Source of the DNA: Bacteroidales bacterium | Lineage (GTDB): Bacteria > Bacteroidota > Bacteroidia > Bacteroidales > NBLH01 | DNA: 6,480 nt | Assembly: GCA_027083715.1 (NCBI GenBank) | Contig: JALWNR010000169.1 | Span: 1-6,480, forward strand | Direction: 5' to 3' | In this document: positions 1 to 6,480 of the stretch, piece by piece | Layout: every line of letters begins with the position of its first letter | Position numbering within the stretch: the first letter of the stretch is position 1 | Position numbers and translations under genes: made by a program | The notes under the pieces: generated by a model | Database searches by the model: none | Seen by the model: only the letters and a program-made list of their open reading frames with translations | What the model was told of the DNA's origin: nothing

Positions 1-31
1 TTTTTAAAGAAAAATTTCACTATTCTCTGAC

Positions 32-448
32 TTAAATATTAATACCTTTTTCTTTAAAATATTCAACGTATTTAACATCTTCACCTTGAATATGTCCGGT
101 AAGCCATTCTTTTAAATATTTTAATAAATCATAGTGTACATTATCTTCTCCTTGACTAACTCTTGCTTTATACACATTTGCTTTTTCAAAAAAATCGTTA
201 TGCAGTATTTTATGTTGGTCGGATTGAGGGTAGTTATGCTTATCAAAAATAACCTCTTCCATTTGAAAATGGTAATCTGCATAATTTAACATTTCTTCAA
301 TAATATCATCGGTTATTTCTTGTGCTTTTCCTTCGGTAAATGCATCATGCAATTTATTGATTAAATCAACCAATTTTTTATGCTGTGCATCAATAATTTC
401 TATACCCAGTTTATATAAATCGTTCCAGATTATAAATTCTTTTCCCAT
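32..448 (-). CDS. Bacteriohemerythrin (second copy of a tandem pair)
   Basis: A single-domain hemerythrin of 138 residues, predicted to be a soluble cytoplasmic four-helix protein that binds O2 reversibly at a non-heme di-iron centre. All seven expected ligands are visible: His23 (in DAQH), His60 and Glu64 (HFQME), His79 and His83 (HKILH), His119 and Asp124 (HIQGED). The conserved WND near the N-terminus and WL just before His119 also fit the family, and the length is normal for bacterial stand-alone hemerythrins. I chose the ATG at 448. The frame also opens at a TTG at 463 that overlaps the upstream gene's stop, but the ATG puts the start (MGKEFIIWND) in line with the sister protein (MKKLINWND). 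The ATG lies 11 bases after the stop of the first copy, so the two are almost certainly co-transcribed. No signal peptide or membrane segment is present. Oxygen storage, delivery, sensing or detoxification are all possible; the sequence does not decide between them. Confidence 0.93.
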   Translation of the reverse strand: MGKEFIIWNDLYKLGIEIIDAQHKKLVDLINKLHDAFTEGKAQEITDDIIEEMLNYADYHFQMEEVIFDKHNYPQSDQHKILHNDFFEKANVYKARVSQGEDNVHYDLLKYLKEWLTGHIQGEDVKYVEYFKEKGINI

Positions 449-459
449 TTTAATTAGTT

Positions 460-879
460 TCAATCGTTTTCTAACACACCATTCTCTTTAAAAAAATCAA
501 CATATTTTACGTCCTCACCTTGAATATGCTCAATAAGCCAATCTCGTAAAAAATACATTATGTCATAGGTAACAGTAGTTGTTCCTTCCATTAGTTTTTG
601 TTTAAAATCTAATGTTTTGGCAACAAACAAACCATGAATGGCTGCATGTTCCTCATGCGCAGGATAACCATATTTACGAAACAGATCTTCTTCAAACTTA
701 AAATGATACTCAGTGTATTCTATCATACTGTCCAAAATATCGTTAATAATATCGTGGGCTTTTGCTGATAAAAATGCATCATATAAGATATTGATCAATT
801 CAACCAATTTTTGATGTTGACTATCAATTGACTCAAAACCAATAGAGTACGAATCATTCCAATTAATTAATTTTTTCAT
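460..879 (-). CDS. Bacteriohemerythrin (first copy of a tandem pair)
   Basis: A single-domain hemerythrin of 139 residues and the first gene of the pair. The di-iron ligands are complete: His22 (in DSQH), His59 and Glu63 (HFKFE), His78 and His82 (HAAIH), His118 and Asp123 (HIQGED). The protein aligns without gaps to the second copy, with about 64 identical positions in 135 by hand count (47%). Identity is highest around the ligands and in a C-terminal block HIQGEDVKYV that is the same in both. It therefore arose by an old local duplication, and both copies have stayed under selection. No signal peptide is seen, so it should act in the cytoplasm. The ATG at 879 puts the WND motif at residues 7-9, as expected for the family. 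The upstream sequence is A-rich with no clear Shine-Dalgarno, as is usual in Bacteroidota. The O2-binding role comes from family knowledge; the physiological job is not shown by the context. Confidence 0.94.
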   Translation of the reverse strand: MKKLINWNDSYSIGFESIDSQHQKLVELINILYDAFLSAKAHDIINDILDSMIEYTEYHFKFEEDLFRKYGYPAHEEHAAIHGLFVAKTLDFKQKLMEGTTTVTYDIMYFLRDWLIEHIQGEDVKYVDFFKENGVLEND

Positions 880-956
880 TTTTCATTTTTTTCACTTCAT
901 GAAACATATAAGTATCCAATAATGTTTATTAACGAGTTTATCGGATAACTATTGTT

Positions 957-988
957 AAAATCTACTATTATTTAATTTGTATTACAAA
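957..988 (-). promoter_or_regulatory. Candidate promoter of the hemerythrin pair
   Basis: On the minus strand a TTTG (988-985) is followed after 20 bases by TAGATTTT (964-957). This matches the Bacteroidota -33 TTTG element and differs at one position from the -7 TAnnTTTG consensus. It would give a leader of about 70 bases before the ATG at 879. The leader contains a weak stem (911-917 with 943-950, one bulge). The match is imperfect and the region is very AT-rich, so this is a candidate only. Confidence 0.3.
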
Positions 989-990
989 TT
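974..990. repeat. 17-bp perfect palindrome upstream of the hemerythrin genes
   Basis: AATTTGTA-T-TACAAATT is a perfect odd-length palindrome with 8-bp arms around position 982. It lies about 95 bases upstream of the first hemerythrin start and overlaps the -33 element of the candidate promoter, where a repressor or other dimeric regulator could bind. It does not match the FNR or CRP consensus. It could also be a chance event in AT-rich sequence. The rest of the 273-bp gap (880-1152) shows no gene and no convincing GC-rich terminator for the DUF2723 gene that ends at 1153. Confidence 0.4.
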
Positions 991-1152
991 GCCTTTCTTT
1001 GCGAACTGCTAAAATAGATAATATAATAGAATTATGCAAATATTTACAAGCTGGTTTTTAGTTATTTAGAAATTCTATTAATTTTTTCAACATTTGTTAA
1101 TTTATTTTTCTTTAAGAACTGTTTTTAAACATACTACAAATAATATTCCTTT

Positions 1153-4100
1153 TTATATACTGTTACCGATAATTCCTTCAAATTTTTTATTTAATTCTTC
1201 AAATAGTTCTGGACGTTCGTATTGTTGAGTTAAGCGTAGTATTTCTTGTGCCATCATTAATGAACGTCGAATATCTTTACTCATTGGTCTTTGGTCTTTA
1301 TCCGGTAAAGACATAAAATAGTTCAGTTCTTCTATAGTGTGAGTAGCTACTGTTTTCATAATTTTATCTGCTTTTTTCGGCGATTTTGTTTGATAATATG
1401 CCTCTGCAATCAGTAAATCATAATAGCTGTACGGAATTTTATTTTCGGGCATAATTTTCACTGCTTTATCTAAAACAGTAATAGCTGAGTCAATTTTACT
1501 TTCTTTTACCAAAGCATTTGCCAAACGGGCAAAATCATTTTTTATATTCATCAGCATTCTGCGGTTATTTTCATCTAAATAAACACCTTCTTTTTCAATT
1601 CCGCCCCATTTAAATGTGTTCATTATTTTATCGTACAAAATAGATGTATTTACACGGGCAATTTGTCCTGATGACATTGATGTTTCAATAGGAACTACAC
1701 GATAAGCCAAACCATCTAATTGAAAAAACTTTTGCAAACCGTAATATCCGTCTCCACCAATGGTGATTGCAAAATATACAGGTCGTTTCCAATTATTAGT
1801 TGCCATTAAATCCATAACCATCATTTGTGCTTTTCTAAAATAAGAACCTTTTAAATCCCATATCATTTGCTTAAGCATTAAAGGTGCTTCTTCAGGCATA
1901 ATTACTTTATTTTGCATTACTGCTGCCGAATCAACTTTTATGAGCATTTTCCTTGCCGGTATGTATTTTTCACCACCGTATTGTTGAAGCTTGGTTCGGG
2001 GATCATCGCTTTTTATAAAATCTATGATTTTATGTAATTCAACAGGTTCTTTTTTTAAGTCTTGAATATAAATAACATCACGTTTTCCGGCTCCATATTG
2101 TTTTTTAGTCATTGAAAAGGGTACCGGCTCACTTTCATAGGCTTTATGTTTCATTTGAGTGATGTACCATTCGGTATTTAAGTAGCTTAGATTAATAACC
2201 CGAACATCGGTACGAATACCTTCAACTTCTTGCGCATACCAAAGCGGGAATGTATCATTATCACCATTGGTAAATAAAATTGCATTCGGAGCACAGGAGT
2301 TTAGATAATTGTAGGCAAAATCACGTGCAGTGTAACGTCCTGAGCGGTCATGATCGTCCCAATTTTCGCGTGCCATAATCCCGGGAACAGCTGTCAGGCT
2401 GATAATGCCTGCTAAAGCAGCTGATATAACAGATGGTGTGAGCTTCTTTAACCAATCGTAAAGCATTAACACACCAAAACCAATCCATATTGAAAATGCA
2501 TAAAACGATGCAGCATAAGCGTAATCGCGTTCACGTGGTTGAAAAGGCGGTTGATTTAGATATAAAACAATTGCAATTCCCGTAAAGAAAAAGAAGAGCA
2601 GAACTACCCAAAAGAAATTTTTTCCGGTTTTATTTTTTCCGTACATGTAAAACATACCTAAAATACCTAGTATTAGCGGTAAAAAATAATATTTGTTGTG
2701 TCCTTTATTGTTTTTTAAGGCAGCAGGTAATTTGTCCTGATTGCCCAGTCGTGCATTATCAATAAAAGGGATACCGCTAATCCAATTTCCGTTCATTACA
2801 TTTCCATGCCCTTGAATATCGTTTTGTCTGCCTGCAAAATTCCACATAAAATATCGGAAATACATAAAATTGAGCTGATATTTAAAGAAAAATGCCAGGT
2901 TTTGTGCAAAACTTGGTTTTTTATCTTTGTTTTTAATATTTGCCCAATTTATGTATCCTTCAATATGATTGGGTTGATTGCTCCACATGCGAGGAAAAAT
3001 TGTTTTTGCTCTGTCTTCAAACTCATAACCTAATTTATGATCAACAATTTCATATCTTCCATTTCTTTTTTCATATATAGGTGATTTTTTAATATATCCG
3101 ATGGGTTTTGAATTAAAATATTGTCCGTAAATTAGTGGATTGTCTCCATATTGGTCTCTGTTTAAATAAGACAATAAACTAAATACATCATCGGGCTTGT
3201 TTTGATCCATTGGTAAATCAGCATTTGAACGGATAATTATCAGGGCATAAGATGAATATCCGATAATTATTACCGTGAGCATTGTCAGTGCGGTATTTAA
3301 TAATACTTTATTTTTTTGTATGCTGTAATAAATACCGTAAGCTAATCCGCCAAAAAGTAAAACAATATAAAAAATAGTTCCGCTGTGATAGGGAAGCCCC
3401 ATACCATTGACAAAAATTAACTCAAAACGTGATGCCAGCCAAACTACTCCGGGGATGATGATGTACATAATTGCTCCGAGAATTAAAATTGCAGCTACCG
3501 AAGCTTTTATAATACCTATTTTATTGATTTTATGTTTGCGAAAATAATATACAAAAACTATTGCAGGAATTGCCAACAGGTTGAGCAGGTGTACACCAAT
3601 TGAAAGTCCCATTAAGTAGGCAATAAAAATTAGCCAACGATTGGCATACTTTTCATTGGCAATATTTTCCCATTTCAGAATTGCCCAGAAAACAAGTGCA
3701 GTAAATAATGATGAGGTAGCATACACTTCGCCTTCGACTGCCGAAAACCAAAAAGTATCAGAAAAAGTATAAGCCAGTGCACCTACAGCTGCTGCAAAAA
3801 ATATAGCAACCGAATTAGAAACTTGTAGCGATTTTTCTTCGCCTGTAATACGTTTGGCAATGTGCGTAATACTCCAAAAAAGAAATAAAATAGTAAGTGC
3901 ACTCATTAGTGCGGATAGGGTATTAATCATGGCTGCCACCTGTGTAACATCCGAAGCAAATAAAGAGAAAAATTTTGCCATCAGCATAAAAAAAGGTGCT
4001 CCGGGCGGATGACCAACTTCCAACTTAAACGAACTGGAAATAAATTCTCCGCAATCCCAAAAACTTACTGTGGGCTCAATGGTAAGAAAATAAGTGGTAA

Positions 4101-4185
4101 ATGCGATAATAAAAACTACCCACCCGATAATTCGGTTTATTAATTTATATTGTTTATTGCTTAATGTTTGTTCTGTATTTGTCAT
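1153..4185 (-). CDS. DUF2723 polytopic membrane protein (probable GT-C type glycosyltransferase)
   Basis: A 1010-residue inner-membrane protein of the DUF2723 family, which is common in Bacteroidota at about this length. The N-terminal half has roughly a dozen hydrophobic segments, the first at about 17-36. Right after it comes a conserved acidic loop, FWDCGEF (42-48), then GHPPGAP (58-64). An acidic residue just after TM1 is typical of GT-C glycosyltransferases that use lipid-linked sugars. Other conserved-looking blocks are FWFSAVEGEVY (145-155), RERDYAYAASFYAF (551-564), ENWDDHDRS (607-615) and TNGDNDTFPLWYAQ (639-652). After about residue 605 the protein is soluble, presumably periplasmic, and ends in TPR-like paired helices (about 886-950). 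The eukaryotic relative TMEM260 is an O-mannosyltransferase, so a protein glycosylation role is plausible. Donor, acceptor and enzymatic activity here are inference. The gene follows nadB by 64 bp on the same strand. The frame is intact, and its ATG places TM1 directly after a short charged N-terminus. Confidence 0.9.
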   Translation of the reverse strand: MTNTEQTLSNKQYKLINRIIGWVVFIIAFTTYFLTIEPTVSFWDCGEFISSSFKLEVGHPPGAPFFMLMAKFFSLFASDVTQVAAMINTLSALMSALTILFLFWSITHIAKRITGEEKSLQVSNSVAIFFAAAVGALAYTFSDTFWFSAVEGEVYATSSLFTALVFWAILKWENIANEKYANRWLIFIAYLMGLSIGVHLLNLLAIPAIVFVYYFRKHKINKIGIIKASVAAILILGAIMYIIIPGVVWLASRFELIFVNGMGLPYHSGTIFYIVLLFGGLAYGIYYSIQKNKVLLNTALTMLTVIIIGYSSYALIIIRSNADLPMDQNKPDDVFSLLSYLNRDQYGDNPLIYGQYFNSKPIGYIKKSPIYEKRNGRYEIVDHKLGYEFEDRAKTIFPRMWSNQPNHIEGYINWANIKNKDKKPSFAQNLAFFFKYQLNFMYFRYFMWNFAGRQNDIQGHGNVMNGNWISGIPFIDNARLGNQDKLPAALKNNKGHNKYYFLPLILGILGMFYMYGKNKTGKNFFWVVLLFFFFTGIAIVLYLNQPPFQPRERDYAYAASFYAFSIWIGFGVLMLYDWLKKLTPSVISAALAGIISLTAVPGIMARENWDDHDRSGRYTARDFAYNYLNSCAPNAILFTNGDNDTFPLWYAQEVEGIRTDVRVINLSYLNTEWYITQMKHKAYESEPVPFSMTKKQYGAGKRDVIYIQDLKKEPVELHKIIDFIKSDDPRTKLQQYGGEKYIPARKMLIKVDSAAVMQNKVIMPEEAPLMLKQMIWDLKGSYFRKAQMMVMDLMATNNWKRPVYFAITIGGDGYYGLQKFFQLDGLAYRVVPIETSMSSGQIARVNTSILYDKIMNTFKWGGIEKEGVYLDENNRRMLMNIKNDFARLANALVKESKIDSAITVLDKAVKIMPENKIPYSYYDLLIAEAYYQTKSPKKADKIMKTVATHTIEELNYFMSLPDKDQRPMSKDIRRSLMMAQEILRLTQQYERPELFEELNKKFEGIIGNSI

Positions 4186-4210
4186 AATAAAAATCTAATT
4201 TATTCAGTAA

Positions 4211-4218
4211 CGAAAGTA
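4211..4218 (-). promoter_or_regulatory. Weak candidate -7 element for the DUF2723 gene
   Basis: On the minus strand TACTTTCG lies 25 bases before the ATG at 4185 and differs at one position from the Bacteroidota TAnnTTTG -7 consensus. No good -33 TTG is seen at the right distance. If real, the DUF2723 gene has its own start site in addition to any read-through from nadB. No terminator hairpin is visible in the 64-bp gap (4186-4249). Confidence 0.22.
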
Positions 4219-4249
4219 AAAAAATAAGAGAATAAATAAAAATCAGGGA

Positions 4250-5830
4250 CTAAGTATCTAAAATTTTATTTTTTTCAGGATAATCAATGTTATAATGTAA
4301 ACCACGGCTTTCTCTGCGGTTTTTTGCCATTTTTATAACAATATAAGCAACATTTACAGCATTGCGCAATTCGCAAAGTTTAGGAGATATGGTAGATTTT
4401 TCGTATAAATTTTCGGTTTCTTTATAGATAATATCCAGACGGTCAAGTGCGCGTTTCAGCCGGAGGTTTGAGCGTACAATACCAACATAATTACTCATAA
4501 TTTGTTGTAGTTCCTTAAATTCCTGAGTGATTAAAATCATTTCCTCAGGATGCGAGGTGCCTTCATCGTTCCAATCGGGCACTTCATTATTTATTTTATA
4601 ATCAGGTAATTCTTTAACGGCTTGCTGTGCAGCACGGTGTGCAAACACAACTGCTTCGAGCAAGGAGTTGGAAGCCAGTCTGTTGGCTCCATGTAAACCG
4701 GTTGATGAAACTTCGCCGGCTGCAAACAATCGTTTTACTGATGTTCTGCCTTTTTCATCGGTAATCACACCACCACACACGTAGTGTGCAGCCGGTACTA
4801 CGGGTATAAAATCCTGTGTAATATCAATACCGATACTTTTGCATTTTTGATAAATATTCGGAAAATGATTAATCAGTTCCTTTGCATCCAGATGAGTACA
4901 ATCCAGATATACATAATCGTCTCCTGAAAGTTTCAGTTCATTATCAATAGCACGTGCTACAATGTCGCGTGGAGCCAAACAGCCGCGTTCATCGTATTTA
5001 TGCATGAATTTTTCTCCTTTTTGTGTTTTCAAAACAGCTCCAAAACCACGTATTGCTTCTGTTATTAAAAAAGAAGGTCTTTTTCCGGGTTCGTATAATG
5101 ATGTTGGATGAAATTGTACAAATTCCATATTTTCAATCAGGCACTTTGCACGGTAAGCCATGGCAATTCCATCGCCTGTTGCAATGGTAGGGTTGGTTGT
5201 TGTGTAATAAACATTTCCGATACCACCAGTAGCCAAAAAAACAGTTTTTGCCAGTAATGTAATTACTTTTTTTGTACGAATATTCAGTGCATAGCACCCG
5301 TAGCATTCAATATCTTTTTGATGGCGTGTAACATGATAACCCAAATGATGCTGAGTGATTAAATCAATAGCAAAATGATAATCCAGCAGTTCAATGTTCG
5401 GATGTTCTTTTATTTTTTTTAACAGGCTGATTTGTATTTCGTTACCGGTATTATCCTTATGATGTAAAATCCGGTGCTCTGAGTGTCCGCCTTCTTTTGC
5501 CAGATCATAATTTCCATCGGGTTTGGTATCAAAAGCAGTACCCCATTCAATAAGTTCTTTGATACGCTCCGGTGCTTCGGCAACTACAATTTTAACAATA
5601 TTACGCTTGCATAAACCATCTCCTGCAATTATAGTATCTTCTATGTGTTTTTCATAACTATCAGGATGATAAGTTACTGCTGCAATTCCGCCCTGAGCAA
5701 AATTGGTGTTTGATTCTTCTGCTTTTGATTTGGTAATAATGGCAACTTTACCATGTTCGGCAACTTTCAGAGCAAAACTCATGCCTGCCATTCCTGTACC
5801 GATGATCAAAAAATCATATTGCTTTTGCAT
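4250..5830 (-). CDS. nadB: L-aspartate oxidase
   Basis: A complete 526-residue flavoprotein that oxidises L-aspartate to iminoaspartate, the first step of de novo NAD synthesis; NadA then makes quinolinate from it. The electrons go to O2 (giving H2O2) or to fumarate. The N-terminal FAD-binding motif GTGMAG is at 11-16. SNTNFAQGG (40-48) has Asn where succinate dehydrogenase and fumarate reductase flavoproteins carry the FAD-linking His, which supports NadB over SdhA/FrdA. Residues matching the known active site are Glu113 and His116 (EGGHS), His241 (QFHPTSLY), Arg288 (LAPRDIVARA), His349 (AAHYVCGG) and Arg384 (GANRLASNSLLE). The C-terminal RESRGLHYNIDYP (506-518) is typical of NadB. The length is normal and no membrane segment is present, so the protein is cytoplasmic. 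The ATG at 5830 places the FAD motif right after the first strand. The gene is transcribed divergently from the sensor gene, and the DUF2723 gene follows it. nadA and nadC are not in the window. Confidence 0.97.
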   Translation of the reverse strand: MQKQYDFLIIGTGMAGMSFALKVAEHGKVAIITKSKAEESNTNFAQGGIAAVTYHPDSYEKHIEDTIIAGDGLCKRNIVKIVVAEAPERIKELIEWGTAFDTKPDGNYDLAKEGGHSEHRILHHKDNTGNEIQISLLKKIKEHPNIELLDYHFAIDLITQHHLGYHVTRHQKDIECYGCYALNIRTKKVITLLAKTVFLATGGIGNVYYTTTNPTIATGDGIAMAYRAKCLIENMEFVQFHPTSLYEPGKRPSFLITEAIRGFGAVLKTQKGEKFMHKYDERGCLAPRDIVARAIDNELKLSGDDYVYLDCTHLDAKELINHFPNIYQKCKSIGIDITQDFIPVVPAAHYVCGGVITDEKGRTSVKRLFAAGEVSSTGLHGANRLASNSLLEAVVFAHRAAQQAVKELPDYKINNEVPDWNDEGTSHPEEMILITQEFKELQQIMSNYVGIVRSNLRLKRALDRLDIIYKETENLYEKSTISPKLCELRNAVNVAYIVIKMAKNRRESRGLHYNIDYPEKNKILDT

Positions 5831-5863
5831 CTTTAATTATGATGAGGTAAAATTTTTCAGAGA

Positions 5864-5892
5864 CAAAGCTATAAACAAAAGTAATGAGACAA
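5864..5892 (-). promoter_or_regulatory. Candidate nadB promoter (Bacteroidota type)
   Basis: On the minus strand TTG (5892-5890) is followed after 18 bases by TAGCTTTG (5871-5864), an exact match to the TAnnTTTG -7 consensus of the main Bacteroidota sigma factor. The expected start site is just downstream, leaving a leader of about 25-30 bases before the nadB ATG at 5830. The leader has no clear Shine-Dalgarno and no recognisable NAD-responsive operator or riboswitch. Confidence 0.5.
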
Positions 5893-5946
5893 TAATTTTT
5901 GTTTAAAAAATATAGATAAGATGAAAATTTAATTTATTGTGTGGCT

Positions 5947-5985
5947 TTATGTCAAATTAAAAAATTTAATGTAAATTTGATATAA
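5947..5985. repeat. Imperfect 12-bp inverted repeat spanning the sensor-gene promoter
   Basis: TTATGTCAAATT (5947-5958) and AATTTGATATAA (5974-5985) are reverse complements except at one pair (5951 with 5981) and are separated by 15 bases. The arms cover the candidate -33 and -7 elements of the plus-strand gene. A dimeric regulator binding both arms would block or modulate that promoter. The arms are AT-rich, so chance is a real alternative. Confidence 0.35.
5948..5979 (+). promoter_or_regulatory. Candidate promoter of the divergent sensor gene
   Basis: TAAATTTG (5972-5979) exactly matches the Bacteroidota -7 consensus TAnnTTTG. A TATG at 5948-5951, one mismatch from the -33 TTTG, lies 20 bases upstream. 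The expected start site near 5985 gives a very short leader of about 18 bases before the TTG start codon at 6004. The leader has no Shine-Dalgarno sequence. Confidence 0.42.
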
Positions 5986-6003
5986 TCATTTAATCGCCAA
6001 AAC

Positions 6004-6480
6004 TTGAAAAATATACAAACGATAAATAATTATTTTAATAAATTTAGCTTAGTGCTTTTGTTTATAGTGCTTATTTTTTTTTCCGGCAAAGCACAAAAAA
6101 CTATTATTTTTGGTTTAGAAGATAATCATCGTTCTTTAACAGATAAGGTATCTTTGCTGCTTGACAGCAACAGTAATTATTCTTGCAATCAGCTTATAAA
6201 AAAATATCGGCAAGGTGCTTTTAATTATAAAATTAGTGATTTGCCAACATATTCAGATAATACATATTGGCTTGCCCTTGATATTGATAATAAAAAAAAT
6301 GAAGATATTTTTTTGCGTATCAAACCACACTTTATCAGCTACTTAAACTTTTATAAAATAAAAAATAATAATATTATTGATAGCATTATTACGGGTAAAA
6401 AGTTGGCTAAACAAAAGTATTCACTAAAAAAAAAGGAACATTTTATTTTTCGCTTAAATCCGGGACAAGCAGTTTATTTT
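6004..6480 (+). CDS. Sensor protein with 7TMR-DISMED2-like extracellular domain (5' part only)
   Basis: An open frame of 159 codons that runs off the window end. Residues 1-30 form a signal peptide: a short Lys-containing N-terminus, a hydrophobic core (SLVLLFIVLIFF, 15-26) and a likely cleavage after SGKA at 30. From about residue 45 the sequence resembles the 7TMR-DISMED2 extracellular sensor domain. Features of that domain are YWLALDIDN (88-96), the strand DIFLRIKP (101-108), LNFYKI (114-119), ITGKKL (129-134) and FIFRLNPGQAVYF (147-159). In this family the domain usually precedes seven membrane helices and a cytoplasmic output such as a histidine kinase, cyclase or phosphatase; none of that is visible here. 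An in-frame stop lies at 5983-5985. TTG at 6004 is the first start-like codon after it, there is no in-frame ATG, and the next option (GTG, codon 17) would cut into the signal peptide. TTG is therefore the probable start. The family call is by pattern recognition. Confidence 0.72.
   Translation, partial: MKNIQTINNYFNKFSLVLLFIVLIFFSGKAQKTIIFGLEDNHRSLTDKVSLLLDSNSNYSCNQLIKKYRQGAFNYKISDLPTYSDNTYWLALDIDNKKNEDIFLRIKPHFISYLNFYKIKNNNIIDSIITGKKLAKQKYSLKKKEHFIFRLNPGQAVYF

Noticed and set aside
865..886. Minus-strand ATG at 886 as an alternative start or leader peptide for the first hemerythrin
   Set aside because: It is out of frame with the hemerythrin and closes after seven codons (MKNEKIN), overlapping the real start; nothing suggests it is translated.
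911..950. Stem AGTATCC / GGATAACT as an RNA element in the hemerythrin leader
   Set aside because: The stem is about seven pairs with a bulge and a 25-base loop in AT-rich sequence, and no known riboswitch core is recognisable.
1105..1130. Possible terminator hairpin after the DUF2723 gene (TTTAAGAAC / GTTTTTAAA)
   Set aside because: The arms are nearly all A and T with a mismatch and almost no loop, and no U-tract follows in the right place; it would be too weak to call.
2806..3033. 75-codon plus-strand open frame inside the DUF2723 gene
   Set aside because: It lies wholly antisense to a well-supported coding region and shows no recognisable domain; it is a shadow frame.
4250..5830. Succinate dehydrogenase or fumarate reductase flavoprotein instead of NadB
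   Set aside because: The FAD-linking His is replaced by Asn in SNTNFAQGG, the C-terminal RESRGLHYNIDYP block is NadB-like, and no sdh/frd iron-sulfur or cytochrome subunit gene is adjacent.
32..5830. NadB plus hemerythrins as a dedicated oxygen-handling module
   Set aside because: The only link is that NadB can use O2. The genes are separated by a 3-kb unrelated gene and a 273-bp gap with its own candidate promoter, so a functional unit is not supported.
5703..5906. 67-codon plus-strand open frame over the nadB start
   Set aside because: Most of it is antisense to the conserved FAD-binding N-terminus of NadB, and its sequence has no domain character; it is a shadow frame.

Overview
The window looks like an AT-rich chromosomal segment (roughly one third G+C by eye) from a member of the Bacteroidota. 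Three things point there: a ~1000-residue DUF2723 membrane protein of the type common in that phylum, promoter-like boxes matching the phylum's TAnnTTTG -7 consensus, and start codons without clear Shine-Dalgarno sequences. The genus cannot be read from the sequence; an order-level guess such as Bacteroidales/Marinilabiliales would be inference only.

Layout. Four complete genes lie on the minus strand. Read in their direction of transcription, they are nadB (L-aspartate oxidase, 5830-4250), a DUF2723 polytopic membrane protein (4185-1153), and, after a 273-bp non-coding gap, two tandem bacteriohemerythrins (879-460 and 448-32). A fifth gene starts at 6004 on the plus strand, divergent from nadB, and runs off the right end. 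It has a signal peptide followed by a 7TMR-DISMED2-like extracellular sensor domain and appears to begin with TTG. Candidate promoters can be placed in front of nadB, the DUF2723 gene, the hemerythrin pair and the sensor gene. The two divergent promoters share the 173-bp region 5831-6003.

How the genes relate. NadB makes iminoaspartate for de novo NAD synthesis; its usual partners nadA and nadC are not in the window. The DUF2723 gene follows nadB after only 64 bp and may be partly co-transcribed with it, but no functional link is evident. The two hemerythrins form a clear two-gene operon that arose by duplication (about 47% identity by hand alignment); both keep every di-iron ligand and are predicted to bind O2 in the cytoplasm. 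The divergent gene probably encodes the N-terminal part of a membrane sensor whose output domain lies outside the window.

No mobile element, CRISPR array, tRNA, rRNA or recognisable novel multi-gene system was found. The points most worth a second look are the diverged but ligand-complete hemerythrin pair, a perfect 17-bp palindrome overlapping its candidate promoter, and a longer imperfect inverted repeat that brackets the sensor gene's candidate promoter.
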